This document shows positions 32,333 through 44,007 of a stretch of 64,000 nt of DNA, one piece after another. Each line of letters opens with the position of its first letter. Position 1 is the stretch's first letter. Below the pieces are notes generated by a model. That model was not told the origin of the DNA, ran no database searches, and saw only the letters and a program-made list of their open reading frames with translations. The position numbers and the translations under genes are program-made. Source of the stretch: Arachis hypogaea (taxonomy: Eukaryota > Streptophyta > Magnoliopsida > Fabales > Fabaceae); contig NC_092044.1 in NCBI RefSeq assembly GCF_003086295.3, forward strand, positions 69,011,213 to 69,075,212, read 5' to 3'.

Positions 32333-33767
32333 TGAGGAACTGAAGATTGATGGTTTAGAAATTATAATAAACTCTCGTTGCAAGTATAGTTTCTAAACCA
32401 AGCAATCAACCTTTCTTACGAACATTTTGGTTGTCACAAGTAACAAACCCAATAAAATTTATAAACCGAAGTATTCAAACCTCGGGTAGTCTTCTCAAGG
32501 AATTACAGGGAGGTGTGTTTTATTATTGGCTATGGAAAACAGTGTTTGGGTTTGAGAAAAGTTTTGAACAGGAGAAATGGATTGTAGAAATTAATAAATC
32601 AATAACGAAGAAATCTCTTGGCAAGGTATGAAAACTGGAAGTCCTATCCTAATTATCCTTATCAATGGTGATGAAAATTATATTTTTGCTCCTACTAAGT
32701 CAACCTCTAACTATGAAGGTCAGTTAAGTGGACAAATTAATTTAACACCTAAAGTCCTAGTCAACTCCTTAAGGAAAGACTAGAGTTATAGGAATTTAAA
32801 TTAACAGCAAGAATAACAATTATCAATCACGATGAGTTTGACAACTCAAGAGTTACCAATTAATCAACTCCAAAGCCAAGTTAGGAACCTACTCTACTAA
32901 CATGAATGCCATTACACCATATCATAACAAAAATTGAAGAAAGCAATCATAAATATGAAGTATCTCAAATTGCATTTAAATAGAGAATCAAATCTAACAT
33001 GAAGAGTATAAGAGAATTGAGTAAAGGAATATTGAACCTGTGATGAAGAAGAAATAAATCCTAAATCCTTTTAGAGGAATCCTAATCCTAAGACCTAAGA
33101 GAGAGGAGAGAGCCTCTCTCTCTAAAAACTACATCTAAATTATGAAAAGTGAAATATGATCTGATATCCTGAGTCCCTGCATGTTCCCTGACTTTAATCT
33201 GTGTTTCTGGGCCGAACTCTGGGTCAAAACACGGCCCGAAACTATCTCCAGCGTATTCTGTAATTTCTGCAGATCGCGCAGGTCACGCGTACGTGTCAGT
33301 CATGCGTATGCATCGTTCAACGATTTCCTCTCCACGCATGTGCGTCAGGTATGCGCTCGCGTTGTTTGCGCCAACTCCAATCCACGCGTACGCGTTAAGC
33401 ACGCGTACGCGTCGTTGTGATTTTGTCCAATTTGTGCGCACGAGTCAGCCGTGCGTGCGTGTTGCTGTTCGCTGGTTGTCTCCTTTATTTCTTATGCTCC
33501 TTCCCTTTTTGCAAGCTTCCTCTCCATTCTCTAAGCCATTCCTGCCCTCTGATACCTGAAACACTTAACACACAGATCATGGCATCGAATGGTATAGAGG
33601 AAAATTAAAATACATAATTAAAACATCTCTAAGTAGCAAGTTTTCAATCATAGAACTAAACTAGGAAGGAATTGTAAAATCATGCAAATCATATGAATAA
33701 GTGGGTGAAAAGCTTGATAAAACCACTCAGTTAAACACAATATAAACCATAAAATAGTGGTTTATCA
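32333..33767 (-). repeat. Element B 5' LTR
   Basis: 1,435 bp partner of 26407-27837, with the palindrome array at about 33280-33465. Confidence 0.88.
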
Positions 33768-33772
33768 GGCCG

Positions 33773-34002
33773 CTCTCCCTTTGTCAAAGAAGGAAAACTG
33801 AACCTCTCCTCGGGGTCAGGAAACACCAGCTCGTAATTCTTCTCTTGAACCCTATCACTACAAATCCTATGATGCCTCTTAAGTCACACACAATATTTAG
33901 AATCACTACAGAGACACACATCAAAACAATAGAATCCAGCCAATCGGACATGGCCTCTGGAACTTTAGTAGACATTGCAACAACATTTTGGCGAGAAGAC
34001 AT
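33773..34002 (-). pseudogene. Tat antisense ORF, 5' part
   Basis: The start at 34002 (MSSRQNVVAMSTKVPEAMSD) begins the antisense ORF. It reads up to the edge of element B, and the other side resumes at 26406 with the typical FFYAYDYFFSQ block. A stop at 33784 and the insertion destroy it. Confidence 0.6.
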
Positions 34003-34164
34003 AGGTCAACTACTCCTATAAAAACAAAAGAGAAAAAAGGGGGTTACCACCACACAGCTCAGGAAAATGTGAAAACAACTCGGACAACAAACATGTAAAT
34101 GTCAAAAGTCAGATACGACAATAAAAAGGAAACCCCAGGATTCACACTAAAATCCAGGGGCGTC

Positions 34165-35644
34165 TGATGGAGTGCAGAAGCTGGTGAATTAAAAATTTAT
34201 TAAAATGGTTACGTTGCAAGTATAGTTCTTAACTCACCGAAAATCTGCCTATCAATTTAGGAATATGTCACTGAAAGTTTAAATTAAAATTACTGGGAGT
34301 TTTAAGTCCCAGGTCGTCTCTCAATGAGTTGCAGAAAAATGTGCTGTTTTATTAATCAGGTATTCCAAAAAGAGTTGAGCTAAGTAAATTGGGATTTAAA
34401 TTGACAAATTTTAAATAATAAAAATAAGAGGCCTTGACTGGGAATTGATTGGTTAGAATCTCTATCATTGATGGTGTGATTGTAAGATTAATTTATAATT
34501 AATAGTTGTTCTGTTTGGTTATCCCTTACTAGGTAAGAGAAAGTCAAACAAGTGGAAATGCCAGATCTGTTCACAAGTTGCAACCCACTTAGTTCAAAGG
34601 GATTAGCGTCGGTGACAGGATAGCAATCCAACATTCAACCCAATTACAAATTTTTCTTTCAATCCTTCCAACTCAAGAGTTCCTTTTAATCAACTCCCCA
34701 TCAAGTAATGAAACTACTCACGCATTGTAAATAAAGAATCCATGGCACATGAAAGGGAATTAAAAGAAGACATGATTATTGGAATGGAATTTAAATTAAA
34801 AAGAAATAATCCTTGCATTAATTAATCAAAAAAATATCTGAATGACAAAATTGAACATAACAAAGAACATGGAAGAATAAAACCAAGTTAAGAAAACAAA
34901 CTAGAGTGATGAAGTCTTGATGAGGAAAATAACTCTTCTCAATGTTCCAATGCTAAGATCAATTGAAAATTAAAATTCTTAAAACTAGAGAAAAAAAAAA
35001 CCTAAGAGAGTCAAAAACTAGATCTAAACTACTTAATGAATGTTTTCTCTGTTGTTTCTGCATATTCTCTAACTCTGGTCTGCTGTTCCGGGCCGAAAAC
35101 TGGGCCGAAATAGGGTCCAAAATCGCTGGTTTCAGATTTTGCAGTTTATGCAGATCGCGCATGTCACGCGATCGCGTCGTCCATGCGGACGCGTCGCTGG
35201 CGCTTTTCCTCTTCACGCGTTCGCGTCGTCCACGCTACCGCGTTGCTTGTGCTTTCCAATCTGCGCGGCCGCGCAAGCCATGCAGCCGCGTCACTGCGAT
35301 TTGCGCTCCTTCGCGCGGTCGCGTGAGCCATGCGACCGCGTCACTTTTCGCTGGTTATCTCCTCAAACTCTTGTGTTCCTTCCATTTTTGCTAGCTTCCT
35401 CTCCAATCTCCGTCTCATTCATGCCCTATAAAGCCTGAAACGCTTGACACACAGATTACGGCATCGAATGGAATAAAGGAGAATTAAAATTAAATAATTA
35501 AAGTCTCTGGGAAGCAATTTTCAAACATGTAATAAATTCAGGAAGGAAATCTAAATGCATGCTAAATTGATGAATAAGTGGGTAAGGATCACGACAAAAC
35601 CACACAATTAAACACAATATAAACTATAAAATAGTGGTTTATCA
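34165..35644 (-). mobile_element. Solo LTR E
   Basis: 1,480 bp, TGATGGAGTG...GGTTTATCA on +, flanked by GCGTC at 34160-34164 and 35645-35649. The outer end TGATAAACCACTATTTTATA (minus strand) is shared with element B, so it is a related family. A single LTR with a perfect duplication indicates loss of the interior by LTR-LTR recombination. It contains CGCGATCGCG- and GCGCGGCCGCGC-type palindromes at about 35155-35345. Confidence 0.9.
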
Positions 35645-35649
35645 GCGTC

Positions 35650-36500
35650 CTTTTGGAGGCAGCAACAAGGCAAGAACAAGGAAAGGAAAACAACAATTTA
35701 CGCCCTAAACATCTCTCAATAAACACAATCCTTCCCTAGTAACATCACAACCCGCAAAACAACAAAGTCATCATCACCACCAACGAAAATCAGCGAAAGC
35801 CACAACCTTTCTTTAACAAGCAATTCAAACTCAAGTAAGTAAAACCAGAGACAAGAACATGCAAGGGCAAAGAAATAGAAACAGCGATAACAAAACACCA
35901 AGGAAGTAATGCGCAAATGCAAGGATCACTACAAGGACGCAAGCTTTTTCAGAAAGTCGTAACAACAAAAATGAACTCATAGGAAAGATACAATCTTTCT
36001 ACTAAAGAGGGGTCAGGATCCTCAAAGAGAAAAATCTGTAAAATCCATGTACAAGAAAGCGACTAACAAAAAATATAAAAGAGAAAGGAAATACCAACCA
36101 GCGAAGGATGAAGGAAGATACAATCTCGAGCAAGCGACCGGATACAGTCTTGAGCAAGGGGGTGGAAGGAGGAAACCAGAACAAGCGAAATGCCTTGCAA
36201 ACGAGGGGCAAAGAAGACGAAGAGCAATTAGAGAAAGAAGCTGTAGAATGACGCTTTGAAAATTTTCAAAAAGAAGCAACTAAGAGGGAAAAAGGAAATG
36301 GCGAAGGGTCATTTATGAGCTTTAAAAACCTTTGCACATTCCCGAGGAAAAGGCAAAACGCATGGAATATAAAGGAAATGCTCCGCATTTTAAGGCAGGC
36401 TAACCTAGCGAAGTTCTACACAGAGATCAACAAAATGCTCGAGCTCAACTTCCTTAAAAGGGGTCAAAGTCTAAAAAGACACGACGTCAGAGGAAAGACT
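35650..36500 (-). other. Upstream region of the Tat antisense ORF
   Basis: A-rich on +, no convincing gene. On the minus strand it is T/C-rich and may hold the promoter and 5' UTR of the antisense ORF. I see no clear signal. Confidence 0.4.
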
Positions 36501-36509
36501 GAGCTCAAG

Positions 36510-36809
36510 CAGGGGCACTGCTCATACCCTGCGTCGAGCTACGCAACCCGGGTTGCTCAAAGACAAAAGCAACCAACCTCTTTAGGTTGGTCACCACCGA
36601 CCTCTTCACAAAGAGATCGGCCAAATCGCCAGAGGAGTCCAAAACAGGCCCAAACAATGGAACCCAGCCCAATCTAAAGGTAGCCAAAGCCCAGAAAGAT
36701 AAAGGCAGTTCCCCTCAAAGATAAGATGACTTCACTCAAATATAAGATAAGATAACTATCTTATCTCCAAAAAAGGTCACTCCATACTATTATAAATACA
36801 CTGGAGCAC
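36510..36809 (+). repeat. Tat 3' LTR, left portion
   Basis: LTR-like DNA with a TATA box, TATAAATA at 36791-36798, shortly before solo LTR F. The left end near 36.5 kb (after CAAGCAGGGGCAC) is an estimate. It resumes at 38489 and seems to end near 38.7 kb. Confidence 0.5.
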
Positions 36810-38483
36810 TGATGAGTGGATAATTTATACGCTTTTTGGCATTGTTTTTAGGTAGTTTTTAGTAAGTTCAAGCTACTTTTAGGGATGTTTTCATTAGTTT
36901 TTATGTTAAATTCACATTTCTGGATTTTACTATGAGTTTGTGTGTTTTCTATAATTTCAGGTTATTTTTGGCTGAAATTGAGAGACTTGAGCAAAATTCT
37001 GATAGGAGGCTGACAAAGGACTGCTGATGCTGTTGGAATCTGACCTCCCTACACTCGAAATGGATTTTCTGGAGCTACAGAACTCCAAATGGTGCGCTCT
37101 CAACGGCGTTGGAAAGTAAACGTCTAGAGCTTTCCAGAAATATATAATAGTCCATACTTTATTTGGGAATTGATGACGTAAACTGGCGCTCAACGCCAGT
37201 TCCATGCTGCTGTCTGGAGTAAAACGCCAAAAACACGTCACGACCCGGAGTTGAACGCCCAAAACACGTTACAACTTGGCGTTCAACTCCAAAAGAAGCC
37301 TCAGCTCGTGCATAGATCAAGCTCAGCCCAAACACACACCAAGTGGGCCCCGGAAGTGGATTTATGCATCAATTACTTACTCATGTAAACCCTAGTAGCT
37401 AGTCTAGTATAAATAGGATAATTTACTATTGTATTAGACATCTTTGGTCTCAGTTTTGTTTTATTCTTCATCTTAGGAGGCTATTGATCACGTTTTGGGA
37501 GCTGGCCATTCAGCCATGCCTGAACCTTTCACTTATGTATTTTCAACGGTGGAGTTTCTACACACTATAGATGAAGGGTGTGGAGCTCTACTTTACCTCA
37601 AGTTTTAATGTAATTACTACTATTTCCTATTCAATTCTCTTTATTCCTATTCTAAGATATTCGTTGCACTTCAACTTGATGAATGTGATGATCCGTGACA
37701 CTCATCATCATTCTCACCTATGAACGCGCGTGATTGACAACCACTTCCATTCTACCTTAGGCCGGGCACGTATCTCTTAGATTCATTAAACAGAATCTTC
37801 GTGGTATAAGCTAGATTGATGGCGGCATTCATGGGAATCCGGAAAGTCTAACCTTGTCTGTGGTATTCTGAGTAGGATTCCGGGATTGAATGACTGTGAC
37901 GAGCTTCAAACTCCTGAAGGCTGGGCGTTAGTGACAGACGCAAAAGAATCAAGGGATTCTATTCCAACCTGATTGAGAACCGACAGATGATTAGCCGTGC
38001 TGTGACAAAGCATTTGGACCTTTTTCACTGAGAGGATATGATGTAGCCATTGAAAACGGTGATGTCCTACATACAGCTCGCCATGGAAAGGAGTAAGAAG
38101 GATTGAAGGAAGAAGTAGGAAAGTAGAAAAAGAAAAGGCACAGTATCTTCATACGCTTATCTGAAATTCCCACCATTAATTTACATAAGTATTTCTATCC
38201 TATTTTAATTATCTTTATTTTCTGTTTATCATTTATTAATATTCGAAAATCCATAATCAATTATTATCTGCTTGACTGAGATTTACAAGATGACCATAGC
38301 TTGCTTCATACCAACAATCTCTGTGGGATCGACCCTTACTCACGTAAGGTTTATTACTTGGACGACCCAGTACACTTGCTGGTTAGTTGAACGGAGTTGT
38401 GTCCACACATAGCAAAGAGCCATTATAATTATTCCATACAACAACAAAGAATACAACATTGATGATCACAATTTCGTCCACCA
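36810..38483 (+). mobile_element. Solo LTR F (M0/M1 family)
   Basis: 1,674 bp, TGATGAGTGG...CGTCCACCA, with duplication AGCAC at 36805-36809 and 38484-38488. It has TGGCGTT-class palindromes at about 37185-37290 and a TATA box at 37408-37415, the same order as in M1. Its 3' end resembles the second LTR-end copy in the M0 leader (ATTTCGTCCACCA). Confidence 0.92.
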
Positions 38484-38488
38484 AGCAC

Positions 38489-38705
38489 CCAGGTATAACT
38501 CACACTCTAATTCTACTAAAAACATGCCTAAATCACGTGCTAACTTAAGCATCAGAGTCTCTTGCAGGTACCACCACCCTCCGGTGACGAAGGATCAGCA
38601 GCTCCACCAACGCTAAATAGGTCGGACACAGCAGCACCGACCACCACCACAGATCTCGTCCGAGATCGACCTACAGTTTCAGGAAACCCTCGGAACAGGC
38701 GTGCT
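38489..38705 (+). repeat. Tat 3' LTR, right portion
   Basis: Continues the LTR after solo LTR F (CCAGGTATAACTCAC..., CTCTTGCAGGTACC...). The right end is not sharply visible. Confidence 0.45.
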
Positions 38706-38866
38706 ACTTGGCACTAATTGATAGGAGGCATCTCTATCTTAGTATTGATATCAACTAACACTTTTTTGTTTGTCTAGTCCTAGGTAAGCAGATATAGTTG
38801 GAATATATATACTCATTGGTTTGTTGCCTTTGTTGATATCATTGCATTTTATTTTTCCTATTCATC

Positions 38867-40002
38867 ATGAATTATCACCCTTTTGGCTTGGAGTCTAGTT
38901 GTTATCATGTTGTAGGGGGTAGCAATTCCAACGTGGGCTCACCACAAGGTATGGGAAGTCGACTCGAGGAAGGGTCAGAAGCAATCAATTCTTGGCAACA
39001 AGGACCGTTGCGAGGGTCCCATGATCTTAATGACTATCAACCTCTCACGCCTAGTGGAACACGTCCTCATTATAGTTTTGTCCATCCCTATGTTCATGCC
39101 CCATGCCTTCAACATGAGACACAACCATCATACCCTCAAGCCCCTTTACCATTTCCACCACCAATTTTCTCTCTACCCACCTACCTACCCCCACAGTTGG
39201 GACATCCTATTTTTCACCACCATCCTATCCCCATTAACTCCCCTTATGGGGAGCTTAGCTTTCAAGTCCTCATCCAAGAGCAGAGGGAATTTCAAAGGAA
39301 GCAAGAGAATTGCATGGCGACTCTTGCCGAGGCTGTCCCGACCGGCTCTCTCTCACTCCACCCCTAGCAACCTTGCTCCTCCACCCTTGTCACCCCCATC
39401 AATTCCAACGTCTAGCATTGATGCTATAACTCTGGGAGGAAGTGAGCCGCTTGATGGGATTCACTCCCAACCCATTCTTTCGAAGGAGGAATCTATTGAT
39501 GGGGGCGAGAATTTTGTTGAAGATGCGAAAGAGGAGGAACTTGAGGTAGGTATCAACCATGAGCTTCAAAGAGGTCTAAGTGATAAAGAAAGTTCACAAG
39601 AGGTAGGCCTTGATGATGAAGAAGATGAAAGTGCCACACCAAGTCCCCACAATCAAGAGGATAAGTTACCTCCCCAAGAAGCAAGGGAAGAATTGAAACC
39701 ACTACCACCCCGTGTTAAATATGCGTTCCTTGATGAGGAACATAGATTCCCGGTGATAGTGGCAACCAATCTCTCCGATTAAGAAGAGTAACAAATCCTT
39801 GAGGTTATCCGGAAGTATAAGAAGGCGATCGGATGGAGCCTAAGTGACATTGTGGTGATAAGCCCTCAAGTGAGCCTCCATAGGATTTTCTTGGAAGAAG
39901 GCGCCAAGCCGGTCCGACAACCGCAAAGACGGCTAAATCCCACAATCCTTGACGTAGTCAAGAAGGAAGTGACTCGCCTCTTGGAAGTGGACATCATCAT
40001 TA
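38867..40002 (+). pseudogene. Proline-rich ORF fused to pol start, truncated
   Basis: Starts MNYHPFGLESS, like the element B and C ORFs (MNSH...FGSN). It is Pro/Tyr/His-rich, shifts frame before about 39370, then is acidic (39480-39680). It then shows the pre-RT segment of Athila Pol: ELKPLPPRVKYAFLDEE and, after a stop at 39780, a stretch with KKAIGWSLSDI and VRQPQRRLNP. It breaks off at the CACTA-like end, exactly where RT would begin. No Gag core or protease is visible. It suggests that the B/C-type ORF once sat on a pol-bearing element. Confidence 0.6.
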
Positions 40003-40195
40003 CAAGAAAATAAGCTTTCTGCCATGCTTTTAAAGCGTGCCGAAAAGTGCAAAAAAATGTGTCGATAGCTTTTCACCACGCTTTTTGAGCTATCGGCACG
40101 TTTTTGAAAGGGTCACATCAGCCAACGTGCTGGTGGCTCTATTGGCACGCTTTTGTAGATCTATTGGCACCATTTTTTTGTTGGCACGCTTTCAT
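39998..40195 (+). mobile_element. CACTA-like transposon end (fragment)
   Basis: Begins CATTACAAGAAAA, one base from the CACTACAAGAAAA ends common in plant CACTA elements. It then shows GGCACGCTTTT/AAAAGCGTGCC subterminal repeats in both directions. No transposase or second end is seen. It adjoins the broken pol. Confidence 0.5.
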
Positions 40196-40199
40196 CTCT

Positions 40200-40948
40200 T
40201 GCTAACCTTTTCTCACATTTAGCCAATGAATTAGCATGATTTTGTGATCTCTCCCTTATTTGTGCTTAATTGTAAAAACATACTTTCTAAGTCTCTAGTT
40301 TGATAATTTTAATTCTCTCTTGATGCCATAAGGTGCCTTGATGTGTTTGCTAGTGATCTCAGATTGAAAAGGGCTAGGAATGAATCAAAGAAGTAAAGAG
40401 AAAAGCATGCAAAGTGGAGAAATCATGAAAAGCCAAAGATTTGGAAAACGCCATAGGCGCGGGCGCGCACTATACGCCTCTGCGCGGATTGCAATTAACT
40501 CATGGACGCGGACGCATACTGTGCGCATCCATGCCGAAGGCCACACGTGATTTTTAAATAGAAAACGTGCCCAGTGATTTCTGGGCAGCTGTGGGGTCCA
40601 GTTGCAACCAATTTTGGTGCCAAAATGCTTTAAAGGATCAAGGATTGAAAGGGAAAAGGGGGTTCCATGATTAAATGAGAGACATTCATTAGAGTTAGCT
40701 TTTTAGTTAGTCTTTAGAGAGAGAAGCTCTCACTTCTCTCTAGAATTAGGATTAGGATTAGGTTTAGGTTAATCTCTCCTCTTAGATCTAAGTTTAATTC
40801 ATGCTTTGATTTACTATTCCTTTATCAATTCTTACTCCTCTCTTCTTCCTCTACCTAGGTTTGTACTTTAATTATTGTAATCCTTCACTTTGTTGTGGAT
40901 CTATTTTTGTTCTCTTAGTTTTCTTTTAATAATGCAATTTGAGGTAAT
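40200..40948 (+). repeat. Element C LTR, left portion (start lost)
   Basis: LTR DNA related to B by its general layout. It includes GCGCGGGCGCGC and GGACGCGGACGCAT words near 40455-40540. It is interrupted by solo LTR H after GTAAT (40944-40948). The LTR start is missing beside the CACTA-like fragment. Confidence 0.6.
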
Positions 40949-43190
40949 TGATGCCAGGGCATCTAGGCCAATTTCACTGACCTTTTCTTTACTGTTTTAG
41001 GGCAGTTTCATGAATTTTCTTAGTGAATAAGGCAAGTTTTGGATGAAAATACACTCACACCTTGATTTAAGCAACTATTGTGAACTTTGCATGATTTCAT
41101 GAGAATTTTGCTAGAATTGCATGATAAATTGATGATGCACAATCTCATGACCTTGGCTAGAGCTTTGATGCACTTTAATTGCTTGATTTCAGGGCAAAGG
41201 AAGCAAGGAAGAACCATGTTAGTATTCACGTTAACCTAGTTAACGTGAACACTAACGTGGAATGGTAAAGCTTACAACGTTAATAAGAAAAGTGATCACC
41301 AATAACGCCTATGAAGCCATCCAAAGCTCACGTTACTTGCCACGTTAACTAAGTTAACGTGGTAGTTAACGTAGAAAAAAAGGAACTCCAACGTTAAGAG
41401 AAAACGTGAACACCAATAACATTTTCCTCCAACGTTAGTGGTAAAAGTGAACACCACTAACATTGGAAAACTTGGCAATGATCCACGTTAAGAGTCACAT
41501 TAACTTAGTTAACGTGAACTCTAACGTGGAAGAGGAAAACAAAAGCCAACGTTAGTGACACTCACTTTTGTCACTAACGTTGGACCAACTAGCATTGCCT
41601 ACGTTAACTTTCACGTTAAGGCTATTAACGTGAAAGTTAACGTGGAGTTGAGATCAAAGAGCCAACATTAGTGACACTCACTTTTGTCACTAACATTGGA
41701 AGATGGCATCACTACTACGTTAAGAGCCACGTTAACTTAGTTAACGTGAGTTCCAGTGTAGAGAATTTGGCATTTGGAGCGTTAATGACAAAGGTGAGTG
41801 TCACTAACGCTCTCAAAGGTGAATCACACCTACGTTAAAAGTCACGTTAGCTATACTAATGTAGACTCTAACGTATGAACAAAAGGGCACTAAGCAATGT
41901 TAATGGGAAAAGTGATTCCCATTAACGTTCGCGAAGGGGTACAAGCCAACGTTATTGGGAAAAGTGAGTCCCAATAACGTTGGCCAAAATTTGAGAAAGC
42001 AACGTTAGTGGTCACGTTAAGACCACTAACGTTGGATTTAATGTGGATATATGAGGTTGGAACGTTAGTGGAAAAAGTGAATGCCACTAACGTTCTCGAA
42101 CCCACAATAGCACTCAACGTTAAATCTTACTAAATACCCAAGCCTAAATTCATATTTCTCTGCAAGTTGGGCCCACTAAAGATGAGAACTGCTTCAACTC
42201 AAGATTCAGAGCCCACATCCAAGACTTGAAGAACTCACTAGAAGATCAAGAGAAGTAGTATATATAGGAGTAGTTTTGAACTAGAGAGGAGCTTGGCACT
42301 TTTGGGAACTACTCTCTATAGATTTACTTTTCTGCACTTTTAGCATGGATTCTTCTTCTCTGCCATTTTTCATTTCTAGAGCTATGAACAACTAAACCCC
42401 TTTCATTGGGTTAGGGAGCTCTGTTGTAATTTGATGGATCAATTATAGTTTTCATTCTTCTTCTTCTTTTTTTTTCTCTTGATCTTACTAGAAAGCTTTC
42501 GATCTTAATTCAATTGGTTAGTTGTCTTGGAAAAGAAACTCTCCATAATTGGATCTCCTTTGAGCCTTGGAAAAAGGATAAGGAGATCATGCTAGAAATG
42601 CTTTCTCATGTTGGACCAAATTGGTGTCTGGGCGGATATAGTGACATGTAATCCTCCCAACACTTTGATTTGGAAACACATGTGGTATAATCAGTGACCA
42701 CACTTCATCTCTTTCCATGAGCAATTAAATCAAGGAATTGGGCAATTGTTCAAGCTTAGAGATATTAGATTGCCAAGGAATTGGGATCCAATCACATCAG
42801 ATTGCCAAGGAGATCAATGAATGCATTGATTGAGGAAGAGATGAGAATGAACTTGATCCGGAGAACGCAACATCTCCTGAACCCAATGATTTCCCCATTT
42901 CTGATCTTACCCATTCTCTTTACTTTCTGCCATTTACTTTCATGCTCATTACCCCAAATCCCCATTTAATATTCTGCACTTTAATTTCTGTTATTTACTT
43001 TCCAATCATTTAAATTTCTACATCTCAATCTAAATTCTGTTTAGCTCAACTAGCATATTCTTCTAACTAAAGTTGCTTGACCAATCAATCCTTGTGGGAT
43101 TCGACCTCACTCTATTGTGAGTTTTACTTGACGACAATTCAGTATACTTGTCGAAGGAAAATTTGTTGAGAGACAAGTTTTCATGCATCA
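40949..43190 (+). mobile_element. Solo LTR H
   Basis: 2,242 bp, TGATGCCAGG...CATGCATCA, with perfect duplication GTAAT at 40944-40948 and 43191-43195. TATATATA lies near 42258. Nearly 40% of it (about 41215-42125) is a dense inverted-repeat array. Confidence 0.92.
41215..42125. repeat. Hairpin array in solo LTR H
   Basis: Two kinds of inverted repeat alternate. One is CACGTTAACT-T-AGTTAACGTG (for example near 41727-41747). The other has arms CCAACGTTAGTGACA and TGTCACTAACGTTGG with an 8-nt loop (exact at 41546-41583). More than ten units, many perfect over 10-15 bp. Confidence 0.93.
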
Positions 43191-43195
43191 GTAAT

Positions 43196-43880
43196 TCATA
43201 ATAATTGTGATTTCCTTTATTGTTGTTGTTAATTATTTGCATTCAATTATTGTTAGAATTCATTCTTGTTGTGATTCACTATACTTTCTTTTTGTGCCTT
43301 CTAAGTGTTTGACGAAATGCTTGGAATGATGTTAGAGTAGAATTTTTGTTCTTGGCTTGAGAAGGTAACTTAGGATTTCTTGAGTTACTAATGTCCAAGT
43401 GATTGATAGTTGATAGCCATTGACTCTAGCCTTCATTACTCCAATTAGTGAAAAGCTAGGATTTATGGACTTGGATTGATATAACTCACTTGACTTTCCA
43501 TTGCTACTTGATTAAAGGAAGACTAAGTGGGATTAATCCTTGCAACTACCATAATTGTGGCTAGTAATAATGATGAAGACCCGTGACAACCAAAACCTTG
43601 CCAAGACCATTTTATTAATAGAATTTCATTCCCATTTATTATTCATGCTTCTCATCTAAAACCCCAAAATAAACAAGTTCATAACCAATAACAAGAACAC
43701 TACACTGCAAATCCTTTGAGAGACGACCCGAGGTTTAAATACTTCGGTTTATAGATTTTAGGGGTTTGTACTTGTGGCAAACAAATGTTTGTATGAAAGG
43801 ATTATTGTTGGTTTAGAGACTATACTTTACAACGAGCTTTCATTAGTGAAATTCTAAACCGTCAAAAATCCAAATCATCA
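43196..43880 (+). repeat. Element C LTR, right portion
   Basis: Resumes after the second GTAAT and ends ...CAAATCATCA, 4 nt before a perfect primer site. It contains GACCCGAGGTTTAAATACTT, the direct counterpart of the same region in the B LTRs. Confidence 0.8.
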
Positions 43881-43884
43881 AAAA

Positions 43885-43902
43885 TGGCGCCGTTGCCGGG
43901 GA
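43885..43902 (+). promoter_or_regulatory. Element C primer-binding site (tRNA-Asp)
   Basis: TGGCGCCGTTGCCGGGGA, a perfect complement of the plant tRNA-Asp end, shortly before the ORF start at 44008. Confidence 0.92.
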
Positions 43903-44007
43903 TGCACAATGGTGTTATGTTATTGGTTATTGTACATATGTGAATATTGTGAATAGGTTGCTTTTGTTTGATTACTAGTTGAGTCAAATTTACTTTGTTT
44001 TTCCATA

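Larger units (their letters stand above)
26407..33767 (-). mobile_element. Non-autonomous LTR retrotransposon B
   Basis: 7,361 bp. LTRs 26407-27837 and 32333-33767 flank 4,495 bp with no gag or pol domain that I recognise. Flanks are GGCCT (26402-26406) and GGCCG (33768-33772), a duplication with one change. It lies within the Tat antisense ORF. By eye the LTRs differ by about 5% in the first 180 bp, so it looks older than M1. Its ORF is shared with element C. Confidence 0.88.
23022..38705 (+). mobile_element. Tat-lineage LTR element D, 3' part, with three insertions
   Basis: The + strand carries an integrase C-terminus (23022-23405), tandem repeats and the 3' LTR (about 36.5-38.7 kb); the minus strand carries a large antisense ORF. 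That layout, pol then antisense ORF then 3' LTR, is known from Tat elements such as Grande and RIRE2. Element B (26407-33767), solo LTR E (34165-35644) and solo LTR F (36810-38483) interrupt it. The 5' part is missing. The exact LTR ends are uncertain. Confidence 0.7.

Noticed and set aside
34165..35644. Solo LTR E as one LTR of element B
   Set aside because: It has its own perfect duplication GCGTC and differs from the B LTRs; it only shares the family outer end.
38700..38720. Primer-binding site TTGGCACTAATTGATAGG
   Set aside because: Too many mismatches to tRNA-Asp and no secure LTR end next to it.
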